A stretch of 59,142 bases of DNA, from assembly GCA_024693505.1 (NCBI GenBank), contig JAILKU010000062.1:1-59142 (forward strand), read 5' to 3'. Below the pieces are notes generated by a model. That model saw nothing but the letters and a program-made list of their open reading frames with translations, did not search any database and was not told the DNA's origin. The translations under genes were made by a program, and so were the position numbers. Positions 50,195 to 59,095 of this stretch are shown piece by piece (within the stretch, counting starts at the first letter, position 1; the number at the start of each line of letters is the position of its first letter). The stretch comes from Bacteroidaceae bacterium (GTDB lineage: Bacteria; Bacteroidota; Bacteroidia; Bacteroidales; Bacteroidaceae).

Positions 50195-52666
50195 CTAGTC
50201 CACATCATAATAGAACTGGACCGACTTGTAGGCTGGCTGAGCAAGCAGATGAGCCTGTAGCTGTCGCAGACGAAGTCGGGCCTCGTGCATCGGAGCCTGT
50301 AGCTCCACCTTGAGGATGATCTTACGGATGTGCATCTGCTGTATGCGGCCTATGGGGGGCGTATCGGGTCCCAGGACGCGTTCGCCGAAGACCTGACGCA
50401 TGAAGCAGGCCGTGTCGGCAGCCAGAGCGTCGAGTACGCGCTCGTCACGGTGCTTGAGATAGACGTAAACCAGGCGGCAGACGGGAGGAAAGTTGAAAAG
50501 CTCGCGCTCGTGGAATTGCGCGCGGTACATACCTACATAATCGTGCCGCACAACCTGGCCTATAATGGGCTCGTCGCTGTCCATTGTCTGCAGGATGACA
50601 TGCCCCCGAACCTGCCTGCGCCCGGCTCTGCCCGCCACCTGGGCCATCATCTGGAAGGCACGCTCGTGGCTGCGGAAGTCGGGCTGGCTGAGCATCGTAC
50701 CGGCATTGAGGATACCCACAACGGAAACGTGCTGGAAGTCCAATCCCTTGGTGACCATCTGAGTGCCCACTAGGATATCCGTAGCTCCCGACTGGAAATC
50801 GTGCAGGAGCTGCTCGTAGCTCTGACGGCTCCGGGTTGTATCAAGATCCATGCGCGAGACACGAGCCTCGGGAAAGACATCGTGTATATCATCCTCAATG
50901 CGCTCTGTGCCGTAGCCGCGGTTGCGCAGCTCGCGGTTTTCGCAGTTCGGACAGACAGAGGGGAGGGGGTAAGTGGCCCCGCAGTAGTGACAAGTGAGCA
51001 CGCGAGTAGAGCGGTGTATGGTCAGCGATACGTCGCAGTTCTGGCAACGCGGCACCCACCCGCAGACATGGCACTCCATCAACGGGGCGTATCCCCTGCG
51101 GTTCTGGAACAGGATGATCTGCTGGCGATGCGACAAGGCATCCCGCATCAGCGATAGAAGCTGTGGGCTGAACGGTCCCTTCATCAGTTTCTTGCGGCGG
51201 AACTCCGCGATGTTCACCACCTCAATCTCGGGCAGCTGAACATCGCCGTAGCGGGTATTCAGGGTGACCAGACCGTATTTTCCGGTCAAAGCGTTGTGAT
51301 AACTCTCCAGGCTAGGGGTCGCAGTGCCCAAAAGAGTGAGGGCGCCGCTCTGTGCAGCCAGTACAAGGGCTGCATTGCGCCCGTGATAGCGAGGCGCGGG
51401 GTCCTGCTGCTTGAAGCTGGTTTCGTGTTCTTCATCAATGATGACTAGCCCCAGTCGCTGGAAGGGGAGGAAGATGCTGCTCCGCACCCCGACAAGGATG
51501 TCGTACGGCTTATCGGAAAGCATCTTCTGATAGACCTCCACGCGTTCGGCATCGGGATATCGCGAGTGGTACACGCCCAGCCTGTCGCCAAAGACGCGCT
51601 TCAGCCGCTGGGTAAGCTGAGCCGTAAGTACGATTTCAGGAAGTAGGTAGAGCACCTGCCGGCCTTCCTCGACAGCCTTCCTGATAAGATGGATGTATAT
51701 CTCGGTCTTGCCGCTGCTGGTTACGCCGTGCAGCAGGCATACTGAATGCTTCTGCCACTGGGTCTCGATTTGTCTCAGAGCCTCCTGCTGTGCAAAACTA
51801 AGGGGACTTAGGACAACCTGCTGGGGCAGCATCTGGCTGGATAGTCGCCCGACAGGCTTCTGCCAAAGCTCGAGCACGCCCTTTCTCAGCAATGTCTGCA
51901 AAGCTGAGGGCTGGCTGTCCGTAGCTCTGAGCAATTCTTTCCGGCTCACCTCCTTCAGCACCGCCATGTTCTGGAGGGCAAGCGCAGCCGAGAGGTGGCT
52001 GTCCTCAATGTACTGGAGTAAAAGCTTCTCCTGGGCCGGGGCACGCCTAAGTCCGTCAAGGAAACGATGAAGCTCGGCCTCATCGAAGTAACGTTCGCAG
52101 AGGCGGACACAAACCTCCACCTTGGGCTTGTAAGTGCGCCGCACTTCCTCCTTCATGAGCAGGGCACCCTTCTCCAAGAGTGAGCGGACAGGCTGCAAGA
52201 TGCTGCGCAGATTCGTCTCACGCTGGAGTTCGGCAATGCTCTGCTCGCTCTTGGACATCAAAGCGTCGAGGATGCGTTGCTCCGAGGGGGTCAGGGACTC
52301 CCTAGGAAGATAGTCGGGGCAAAGCACCACCTTACTCTCGCTCTCGAGCTTCATTCCGCTCGGCATCGCCGCCTTGTAGACCTCTCCCAATGTGCACAGA
52401 TAGTAGTCGGCTATCCACTGCCAAAGCTTCATCTGACTCGGCAACACCACCGGACGTTCATCCAATAGTTCCAGTACCTCCTTGACACTATAGTCCGGCC
52501 TCTGCTGATGTACTCGAGCCACTATCGCACTATAAAACTTACGGTTCCCAAAGGGTACAATAACGCGACTGCCCACTTGAACCAAGTGGGCTATCTGCTC
52601 AGGTAGTAAATAGGTGTAAGTGTTGTCTAACGGGAGCGGAAGGATGACGTCGGCATAGAGAGGCAT
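50195..52666 (-). CDS. priA: Primosomal replication restart helicase PriA
   Basis: 823 residues from the ATG at 52666 (MPLYADVILPLPLDNTYTYL), 7 bp after the gldN stop; the longer frame would begin inside gldN. The 3' DNA-binding domain is at the N-terminus. The helicase core has LLHGVTSSGKTEIYIHLI (Walker A, about residues 325-342) and LVIIDEEHETSFKQQ (DEAH). The zinc-binding cysteines are in CHVCGWVPRCQNC and TCHYCGATYPLPSVCPNC. It reloads the replisome at stalled forks. Why it is in the type IX operon is unclear; it is probably simply co-transcribed. Confidence 0.95.
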   Translation of the reverse strand: MPLYADVILPLPLDNTYTYLLPEQIAHLVQVGSRVIVPFGNRKFYSAIVARVHQQRPDYSVKEVLELLDERPVVLPSQMKLWQWIADYYLCTLGEVYKAAMPSGMKLESESKVVLCPDYLPRESLTPSEQRILDALMSKSEQSIAELQRETNLRSILQPVRSLLEKGALLMKEEVRRTYKPKVEVCVRLCERYFDEAELHRFLDGLRRAPAQEKLLLQYIEDSHLSAALALQNMAVLKEVSRKELLRATDSQPSALQTLLRKGVLELWQKPVGRLSSQMLPQQVVLSPLSFAQQEALRQIETQWQKHSVCLLHGVTSSGKTEIYIHLIRKAVEEGRQVLYLLPEIVLTAQLTQRLKRVFGDRLGVYHSRYPDAERVEVYQKMLSDKPYDILVGVRSSIFLPFQRLGLVIIDEEHETSFKQQDPAPRYHGRNAALVLAAQSGALTLLGTATPSLESYHNALTGKYGLVTLNTRYGDVQLPEIEVVNIAEFRRKKLMKGPFSPQLLSLMRDALSHRQQIILFQNRRGYAPLMECHVCGWVPRCQNCDVSLTIHRSTRVLTCHYCGATYPLPSVCPNCENRELRNRGYGTERIEDDIHDVFPEARVSRMDLDTTRSRQSYEQLLHDFQSGATDILVGTQMVTKGLDFQHVSVVGILNAGTMLSQPDFRSHERAFQMMAQVAGRAGRRQVRGHVILQTMDSDEPIIGQVVRHDYVGMYRAQFHERELFNFPPVCRLVYVYLKHRDERVLDALAADTACFMRQVFGERVLGPDTPPIGRIQQMHIRKIILKVELQAPMHEARLRLRQLQAHLLAQPAYKSVQFYYDVD

Positions 52667-52673
52667 GGGGTGC

Positions 52674-53744
52674 TCATCTCCTTTCCCTTCTTGCGCTAAC
52701 GCGCGGAGCCGCACTGCTATTCCTGTCGGAAGACTCGGCCTTCCCAGTGCGGCGTCGGCTACTGCCAGATGCTACGGCAGTTGCTTGCCTGGAGCTTTTC
52801 CTGCTGACCTTGCGCAAGCCTTTGGCTTCCTCAACCTGCACGCTGTCACTATCGGCCACTTCATGGCCCCAGACGCCTTCCTCGAAATCGCTAAGTTGCT
52901 TCTCGATCTTCTGCTGCTCGCGAACCATATCGGAATCGGTCTCGCAGTAGTTCGCCAGCATCTTGCCCTGCAAGTTGTTGGTCTTGTATATCTTTCCCTC
53001 GTATCGGTTCAGGGTGAAATAGTCGTGAGCCGTAAGGTTCGATACGTTGTTCAGATTGCTTCCCATCATGGGCAGACGCGTCAGGTAAGATGCGATATCA
53101 TCATATCTCACCCAGAAGAGCGGATAAGGGGTGGCATCGGTAGAGAACTCGTCTGCACCACGCATCAGGATGGGGCAGAGAGCTGTCACCTGCGTGCTGA
53201 ATGTTCCTGTGCGCTGGTCGAGGTAAGTACTTTCCTTGAGATAGTATCGCGTAGCCTCGGCACTGGGGATATCGCTGTCGGCTACAGTTATCTTTCCATC
53301 CTTTTCTTCGTAATAGATATTGTAGCGCTCCAGCATATCCTTCACGGACATCTTGTCTTTCTCCTCGAATGACTCGTTGCCGTCCAGCTTGTAGGCATAA
53401 GCCGTGACGCGCCCCGTCAAGATAAGGCGGAAGAGATAGGTAAAGAGGTTCATCTGCCGCCCGTTGGGCTCCACGGGATAGTACATCGGCGCGTTCTTGT
53501 CGTTCAGGAGGTCGAGCTGGCGATAGATATCACGCTTCCATACCACATCGTCGGGCATACTGGACGCAGCCGGGAACTGCAGAGTGGCTCTGTCGCTGCT
53601 TGAGGCCTTTGAGCTGGTCGTTGAACTTGTGGCTCCCTTCTGCGCTACTGCGTTGCTGGTTGTGGTGCGGCGCTTTGCGGGCTGAGCGCTGACGGAAGTT
53701 CCAATCAGCACTACTGCCATTATGAAAAGGACTATACGTTTCAT
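52674..53744 (-). CDS. gldN: Type IX secretion system protein PorN/GldN
   Basis: The 356-residue protein has a signal peptide (MKRIVLFIMAVVLIGTSVSA). A Ser/Thr-rich linker is followed by the GldN domain (about residues 60-290): VVWKRDIYRQLDLLNDKNAP, MYYPVEPNGRQMNLFTYLFR, YYLKESTYLDQRTGTFSTQV and YPLFWVRYDDIASYLTR. The tail (LRKVSRKSSRQATAVASGSS and on) is basic and low-complexity. GldN forms the periplasmic ring of the type IX machine with GldK. It is 30 bp after gldM, in the canonical porPKLMN order. Confidence 0.93.
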   Translation of the reverse strand: MKRIVLFIMAVVLIGTSVSAQPAKRRTTTSNAVAQKGATSSTTSSKASSSDRATLQFPAASSMPDDVVWKRDIYRQLDLLNDKNAPMYYPVEPNGRQMNLFTYLFRLILTGRVTAYAYKLDGNESFEEKDKMSVKDMLERYNIYYEEKDGKITVADSDIPSAEATRYYLKESTYLDQRTGTFSTQVTALCPILMRGADEFSTDATPYPLFWVRYDDIASYLTRLPMMGSNLNNVSNLTAHDYFTLNRYEGKIYKTNNLQGKMLANYCETDSDMVREQQKIEKQLSDFEEGVWGHEVADSDSVQVEEAKGLRKVSRKSSRQATAVASGSSRRRTGKAESSDRNSSAAPRVSARRERR

Positions 53745-53773
53745 CTTTTTATTGTTTTATGCCCCAGAGGCTA

Positions 53774-55339
53774 TTATTTAATGATTACTTCCATTGAACC
53801 GTCCAAAGTACGTTCTATGCCATCAGGTCCAACGGCCTGTACGTTGTTGATGTAGAAGCGTTTGTTGCGTGCCAAGCCGCGAATCTGGTTCTTCTGCTGG
53901 TCAGAGAAGTTGGCGCCGTTGCTCTTATAGGGTACGGCATTACCCATCGCATCGTAGAATACTGTCTCGAAGCCTTGCACACGGAAGGCGATGTTCAGCA
54001 GTCCGTCATCGATAGCTGCACCTATTCCGTCCACGCCCATCAGAATCTGTTTGCTCAGACCGCCACTCGTAAAGCGGTTCTCTCCGCCGTTCCCGTCGCT
54101 ATAGGCGATGAAGGGTTTCGGGTCAGGCAGTTTGCGCACGCGGAAAGTGAACTTGCCCATCTCCTGACTGCGGCCTTCGTTTTGCGCCATCACGGTGATG
54201 ACGGCTTCACCACCTGGACTTTCGGGCTTGGCGATAAAGTGTCCGTCACCCTTTGGTGTGAGGCTACCGCCCTTCATTGAGCAGGTTATCTTGTTCGTGG
54301 CTACACCCGGCACACTCACGCTCATCGGGTTGTCATATCCGGCATAGAGCACATTCATAATATCGGCGCTAACGGTTGCGCTGGGAGCCACAACGGTATA
54401 TTTCTGCGTGAAGTCGCGGCGCACGGTCTCGCCCGAGCCGTTCAGCATCTCGATGTAGCCGTTCAGAGTGAAGTCGCCTGTGCTGTTGCAGACGGTTTCG
54501 TAGAGCCCGTGCTCACTCTTTATCTCCTTTCCGCCCACATAAATGGTGGGTTTGCTGGTGGAGTCAACAGCGGCCATAATGATCTGGGCGCTGAAACGTC
54601 CGCCTCTAACCACCGTCTGAGAGCTGGGAATAACGAAAGCGCTAAGCTGGTTCACACGGATATCCTTCACATCGACGTTGCTGATGAGGTTGTGAAGCAC
54701 TTCGCCCTCGGCATAACGTACGCTGCTCTGCAACTGCGTCAGCATCGTTACAGCTGCGGCTGTAGGCATATTCTCGAACATGTACTCCTGCCAGTTCTTG
54801 CCCAGCACCTTAGCTTTCAGGGGAACATCGGTGTTCAGGTTATCGCTGATGATCGTCTTCTTATCATTGTCCGTCACCATCTTTACAACCTTCTCGCGAT
54901 AGCTGTTGATGGCATTGAGCAGCTCTTCTCCACGCCCAGAGCCGGGTGCCAGCATCACCTGAGTACTGGCTTCCAGGTCTTCGCGGTTCTTAATGCTGTC
55001 CACCCTGCCGTTCTTGCCGTCGCTCTTCTTTACGATGGCTTCCTTCAGCTCCTCGGCCAAATTATATAATGAGTCGCTAATGCCCCGTACATACTGCGCC
55101 TTGTCGTACCACTCCTTTACCTTCAACGGGTTGGTCTTCATCTGCTGGTCGAAGGTGGCGTAGATGCCCTGATTCACCAGGTTGGCATTCTGCGTCGTGC
55201 GGTTCAGGCTCTCCGAAACCAATGAGAAACCGTTCAGTACGTCGCTCGACACATTCAGCGCAAGCATAGCCATCAGCACAACGTACATCAGGTTAATCAT
55301 TTTCTGACGGGGCGATATTCTTTTCTTTCTTATTGGCAT
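53774..55339 (-). CDS. gldM: Type IX secretion motor protein PorM/GldM
   Basis: A 521-residue protein, the usual length for GldM. One N-terminal membrane helix (MINLMYVVLMAMLALNVSSD, about residues 14-33) anchors a long periplasmic part made of four domains: a helical bundle (about 40-220) and Ig-like beta domains (SAFVIPSSQTVVRGGRFSAQ; VAPSATVSADIMNVLYAG; ending GPDGIERTLDGSMEVIIK). With GldL it forms the rotary motor powering type IX secretion. It follows gldL by 44 bp, a spacer made of TTTGAAC-type repeats. Confidence 0.95.
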   Translation of the reverse strand: MPIRKKRISPRQKMINLMYVVLMAMLALNVSSDVLNGFSLVSESLNRTTQNANLVNQGIYATFDQQMKTNPLKVKEWYDKAQYVRGISDSLYNLAEELKEAIVKKSDGKNGRVDSIKNREDLEASTQVMLAPGSGRGEELLNAINSYREKVVKMVTDNDKKTIISDNLNTDVPLKAKVLGKNWQEYMFENMPTAAAVTMLTQLQSSVRYAEGEVLHNLISNVDVKDIRVNQLSAFVIPSSQTVVRGGRFSAQIIMAAVDSTSKPTIYVGGKEIKSEHGLYETVCNSTGDFTLNGYIEMLNGSGETVRRDFTQKYTVVAPSATVSADIMNVLYAGYDNPMSVSVPGVATNKITCSMKGGSLTPKGDGHFIAKPESPGGEAVITVMAQNEGRSQEMGKFTFRVRKLPDPKPFIAYSDGNGGENRFTSGGLSKQILMGVDGIGAAIDDGLLNIAFRVQGFETVFYDAMGNAVPYKSNGANFSDQQKNQIRGLARNKRFYINNVQAVGPDGIERTLDGSMEVIIK

Positions 55340-55346
55340 TGTCCTA

Positions 55347-55382
55347 ATTTTGAACTTTTGAACCTCTTGAACTTTTAAACTT
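55347..55382. repeat. TTTGAAC repeat in the gldL-gldM spacer
   Basis: TTTTGAACTTTTGAACCTC followed by TTGAACTTTTAAAC fills the 44-bp spacer immediately before the gldM start codon. It is similar to the tract at 50106-50190. Confidence 0.6.
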
Positions 55383-55383
55383 C

Positions 55384-56385
55384 CTATGCCTCCTGCTCAG
55401 GAGCCGCTGCCGGAGCAGGAGCACCACCCATATTAACGGTAAGAGCCTGAATCATACGGCCATAGACATTGTTCAGTTCCTCTATCTGCTTTGCCATACG
55501 GCGTGTCTGTTCGTCTATCTGCTCAATGGTGCTCACCTGCTTGCTGATGTTGCGGAGCTGCAATTCATAGACGGTAGCAATACCCGTCAACGTACGGTTC
55601 AGGTTCTCCATCTCCTCGCTGTCTGTACTCATTCGGGCGGCCTGAATCTTTACGCGCTCCAATACCTCAGTCAGTTCCTTCAGTTCCTTCGCATAATTCT
55701 CCACAGCCTCCTCAATAGCCTTGGGGTCAGTAGCCTTAATACTGTTGGGATCGATGCCTGCACCACCGCCGCCATTCAACTGACTCAATGCCAGCTGAGC
55801 CTCTGCGGCAGCCTGCCCTGCGGCAGCCAGGTTGGCTGCAGCTGCACTCAATCCGGCACCTGCAGCCAGAGCTTCGGGATCGATATTGGCACCTGCGGGC
55901 AATACGCCGCCGCCAATTACGCCGCTGCTCACGATAGGTCCACTCACCACGGGTCCGCTGACTACAGGTCCGCTCACAACCGGACCGCCAACAACGGCTG
56001 CACCCTCGGCTGACACACCGCCGCTGACAGGGGCACCGCCCGTTACAGGCACACCGCCGCCGATGACGATGGGACCCTGAGGAATCTCGGCACCTTCTGG
56101 CAGAGGCGTTCCGCCGCCTGCCACTACTACGGTCTGTCCACCGCCGCTGACAGCGCTATCCTGTGAAGGCACTTTCTCGTAGGTCTTCTCGAATCCGGAG
56201 ATAAAGAAGACAAACACCTCGGTGCCCATACCGATGAAAAGCATGAGATTGGCGCCTGGAATATGCGTCAGCTTAAACAGGGTACCCAGAATAACGACTG
56301 CAGCACCCCAGCTGTAGGCGTAGTTCATGAAAACTTGACCGGACGGAGAGTCCATCCACTTCTGCAATTTTGCTATAGGATTCAT
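55384..56385 (-). CDS. gldL: Type IX secretion motor protein PorL/GldL with repeat linker
   Basis: A 333-residue protein. Two N-terminal membrane helices (VFMNYAYSWGAAVVILGTLF and GANLMLFIGMGTEVFVFFIS) carry the Glu typical of the proton-conducting GldL stator. A long low-complexity linker follows (about residues 95-215), rich in Gly/Val/Pro/Ala, with the near-perfect repeat GGPVVSGPVVSGPVVSGPIV. The C-terminal cytoplasmic helical region (AIEEAVENYAKELKELTEVL onward) is normal. F. johnsoniae GldL is much shorter, and most of the difference is this linker. It follows gldK by 46 bp. Confidence 0.92.
   Translation of the reverse strand: MNPIAKLQKWMDSPSGQVFMNYAYSWGAAVVILGTLFKLTHIPGANLMLFIGMGTEVFVFFISGFEKTYEKVPSQDSAVSGGGQTVVVAGGGTPLPEGAEIPQGPIVIGGGVPVTGGAPVSGGVSAEGAAVVGGPVVSGPVVSGPVVSGPIVSSGVIGGGVLPAGANIDPEALAAGAGLSAAAANLAAAGQAAAEAQLALSQLNGGGGAGIDPNSIKATDPKAIEEAVENYAKELKELTEVLERVKIQAARMSTDSEEMENLNRTLTGIATVYELQLRNISKQVSTIEQIDEQTRRMAKQIEELNNVYGRMIQALTVNMGGAPAPAAAPEQEA
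55937..55996 (-). repeat. 15-bp coding tandem repeat in gldL
   Basis: Four units of about 15 bp (GGTCCACTCACCACG, GGTCCGCTGACTACA, GGTCCGCTCACAACC, GGACCGCCAACAACG on the plus strand) encode the PVVSG repeats. The units differ at several bases, so the array is not freshly expanded. Confidence 0.7.
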
Positions 56386-56431
56386 CTTGTATTCAATTTT
56401 CTTTATTACGTATTTTCGTTGTTACGAGTTC

Positions 56432-57928
56432 TTATCTTCTTGTTTTCTTGGCGCTGGCTGCAGGCGCTTTGGCTCGTCCGCCACCGCCTTTGGCTGCTCC
56501 GCCCTTGTCGTTCACCATCGTTCGCACGCAGCGGAAACCGATGTAGCAACGGGGCTGGTTCTGATATTCATAGCTGCGCCAGGCACTACGTATCATACTC
56601 TCGGGGTCTTTCCACGAACCGCCGCGCACGCTTTTCTTCTTCAGGCGATAGGGATCCTCCTTGGCTGCATTGTATCGCAGTTCGGGATTCATGTCGCTCA
56701 TGCCCTCCACACCGGCTTCGGTATAGACGGTACTGGTCCATTCGGCCACATTGCCCGCCATATCGTAGAGCCCGTTGCTGTTGGCGCTGAAGATGCCGCA
56801 CTTGCTGGTAATCAGACTGCCGTCCATCGTATAGTTTCCGCGGTCGGGCTTGAAGTTGGCAAAGTAGCAGCCCTTGTCGCTCTTCACCTCCAGCTGCTCC
56901 CAGGGGAAGGGGGTTCCTTCCTTTCCGCGGGCAGCAAACTCCCATTCTATCTCGCTTGGCAGGCGGTAGCGCTGAATCTGCTTGGCATAGCCGCCCAGGC
57001 CCCTCAACAGGAATTCCGTGCGCCAGGCGCAGAACGCATTGGCCTGCTCCCAGGTGACGCCCACCACAGGATAGTCGTCAAAAGCGGGATTGCTGAAGTA
57101 GAGCTTCAGGTAGCGCTCATTGTCGGCATTGGGGAAGTCGTTCACCCAGCAGGTCGTATCGGGATAGATATTTACGATATAGGTATTCAGGAAGTCCCAG
57201 GGTCCGCTGAGCGGGCGCGTGATAGTCTGGCGCACGATCTTGCCGTCGTCGTCAATCCAGGCCGTATCCTTGCTTATCATCACCTGCTCGCGACTCACCT
57301 CGTGATCGGTGTTCAAGTCGCGCTCCTCGGGGTTCAGGCGGTAGCGGCGCTGTGCAGCTGCGGCATAGTCGTAGATCTCATAGCGATAGTTCATCTGACT
57401 GGCATCGAGCATCTTGGTACCGTCGATGGGATGCGTCACATAGACACTCTCGATGGCGCGCAGCTCATCTTCGTTGGCCTTGCGCCAGGGGATGGCCTTG
57501 CTCCAGTTGAGGTGAGGCGCTATGGGATTGCCGTCCTTGTCCTCCTCTTCCTCGATCTTGTAGGTCTCATCGCCGCCGAATGCAGGGTCGGCCAGGCGCT
57601 CGCGGATGATGCTGTCGCGCACCCAGTTCACAAACTGGCGATACTTGGCATTGCTCACCTCCTGCTCGTCCATCCAGAACCCGTCAACGCTGATGTCGCG
57701 GGTGGGGAACTCGGCGCCCCACAGGGTGTCGTTCTTTTCCAGTCCCACTTTCAGCGAGCCCTTGTGGACGGCTGTCATACCATAGGGAACAGGCTCGTTG
57801 TAGGCCGAGCCGCGGATTCCCGTCAGTTCTCCGCCCGTTGCGTTGGCCGACGAACTGGAGCCCATACAGGCCGTCATAGCGCAACTTATCGCGACTATTA
57901 CAGCTATTATCAGACTCTTTTTCTTCAT
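56432..57928 (-). CDS. gldK: Type IX secretion lipoprotein PorK/GldK
   Basis: The 498-residue protein has a lipobox signal (MKKKSLIIAVIVAISCAMTAC). The bulk is an FGE/sulfatase-modifying fold: ISVDGFWMDEQEVSNAKYRQ, VVGVTWEQANAFCAWRTEFL, RLPSEIEWEFAARG, YDMAGNVAEWTSTVY, SVRGGSWKD and YIGFRCVRTMV. GldK uses this fold structurally, forming with GldN a ring under the outer membrane. A lysine- and alanine-rich tail ends the protein. It lies 45 bp after porP. Confidence 0.94.
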   Translation of the reverse strand: MKKKSLIIAVIVAISCAMTACMGSSSSANATGGELTGIRGSAYNEPVPYGMTAVHKGSLKVGLEKNDTLWGAEFPTRDISVDGFWMDEQEVSNAKYRQFVNWVRDSIIRERLADPAFGGDETYKIEEEEDKDGNPIAPHLNWSKAIPWRKANEDELRAIESVYVTHPIDGTKMLDASQMNYRYEIYDYAAAAQRRYRLNPEERDLNTDHEVSREQVMISKDTAWIDDDGKIVRQTITRPLSGPWDFLNTYIVNIYPDTTCWVNDFPNADNERYLKLYFSNPAFDDYPVVGVTWEQANAFCAWRTEFLLRGLGGYAKQIQRYRLPSEIEWEFAARGKEGTPFPWEQLEVKSDKGCYFANFKPDRGNYTMDGSLITSKCGIFSANSNGLYDMAGNVAEWTSTVYTEAGVEGMSDMNPELRYNAAKEDPYRLKKKSVRGGSWKDPESMIRSAWRSYEYQNQPRCYIGFRCVRTMVNDKGGAAKGGGGRAKAPAASAKKTRR

Positions 57929-57973
57929 TCTCTTTATTTTGTTTTTGTTCTTCTTACATTATTTATAATACCT

Positions 57974-58912
57974 CTACAGCAATCTCACACTCTTGTGCAG
58001 GTTTTTGCCCTTCTTGAACAAGTCCAGATCGGTCTGGTAGCCCACCAGAATTTCGTGGGTGCCGTGCAGGGCGCCGATTCCCGTAGTGTACATCTCGTAG
58101 GAGTAGCCGATGTTCAGGCCGTGGAAGTCGAAGCCCAGCATCAGGCCTACGCTGTGGAGCGGACTGTACATCACACCGCCGTATAGCTTATGCTTCGAAC
58201 CGTCGTAGGTAAGGCGGGCACAGATGTCGGCACGCCATTCCTGGAAGTCGCTCCGCACCATTGCATGCGTGCTCAGGGCATACTGCGGATGGTGGAACTT
58301 CAACTTGTATCCACCCATCGCATAGAGCGTAGGATCCACACTCACCTTGTAGAGCTTGTCATCGCCCATCGTCATGGAAGGGCTCAGGCAGTGCATCGCG
58401 CTCACTCCGGCATACCACAGGTCTTTATAGGTGTATCGGACACCTGCGTCCAAGTCGAAGGCCGAACCCTTCACTTCGCTGCTGGCAAAGGCGGGGTCGC
58501 CAGTGTCAACGACTTCCAGCTTCGTGCCGTCAAAGCCCTCCTGGATGAGTGCGGCGCGCGCTCCGACGCTAATCTTGCCGCCAAAGAGCTTGCGGTGGTA
58601 GGCATATTGCGCGTAGAACTTATTGGTACTGAAGAGTGCCGCCTTGTCATTGAGGAAACCGACGCCAGCCCCGTGGTCAGGACCCAGAAAGAAAACCGGC
58701 AGGTCGGCCGAGAGGAACATCGTAGCCGGTGCACCCTCGAAGCCCACCATTTGCATGCTGTAGGCTCCCTGCACATTCAGCAGCCCGTCCAATCCCGCCA
58801 CTGCAGGATTATAGAAGGACTGTAGCGCCCAGGAATTGGTGAACGCCACGTCAAACTGTGCCCTTGCTCCCAAGGCCACAAAGAGCGTCCCTATCCAGAG
58901 CAGTTTTCTCAT
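57974..58912 (-). CDS. porP: Type IX secretion outer membrane protein PorP/SprF
   Basis: 312 residues from the ATG at 58912 (MRKLLWIGTLFVALGARAQF signal peptide); the frame extends 27 codons upstream, but that part lacks signal features and overlaps the leader. The domain shows FDVAFTNSWALQSFYNPAVA GLDG (split here), APATMFLSADLPVFFLGPDH, GVGFLNDKAALFSTNKFYAQ, AFDLDAGVRYTYKDLWYAGV and a final IGYSYEMYTTGIGALHGTHE then ILVGYQTDL, the pattern of PorP/SprF beta-barrels. These proteins anchor the type IX system or its cargo at the outer membrane. It leads the operon. Confidence 0.92.
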   Translation of the reverse strand: MRKLLWIGTLFVALGARAQFDVAFTNSWALQSFYNPAVAGLDGLLNVQGAYSMQMVGFEGAPATMFLSADLPVFFLGPDHGAGVGFLNDKAALFSTNKFYAQYAYHRKLFGGKISVGARAALIQEGFDGTKLEVVDTGDPAFASSEVKGSAFDLDAGVRYTYKDLWYAGVSAMHCLSPSMTMGDDKLYKVSVDPTLYAMGGYKLKFHHPQYALSTHAMVRSDFQEWRADICARLTYDGSKHKLYGGVMYSPLHSVGLMLGFDFHGLNIGYSYEMYTTGIGALHGTHEILVGYQTDLDLFKKGKNLHKSVRLL

Positions 58913-59063
58913 TCTGCTTTGAATAACGTACTCCGCGCGCCTTTTATTGTATGAAACTGGAATTTTTCTTTCCATAATATGCTTTTTTGTCATTTTGGGG
59001 GCCCGAAGGCATCAGGTCCACATAAAACATCCTGAGTTTTGGCGTATCCTGAGTTTTTGACTG

Positions 59064-59095
59064 CAAATTTACGGAAAAATAGGCGAAGTACCAAA
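59064..59095 (-). promoter_or_regulatory. Promoter of the type IX secretion operon
   Basis: Minus strand TTTG (59095-59092), 20-nt spacer, TAAATTTG (59071-59064). It gives a leader of about 150 nt before the porP start at 58912. Confidence 0.7.

Noticed and set aside
56387..58186. A 599-codon plus-strand frame opposite gldK and porP
   Set aside because: Antisense shadow spanning two well-supported genes and their intergenic spacer.
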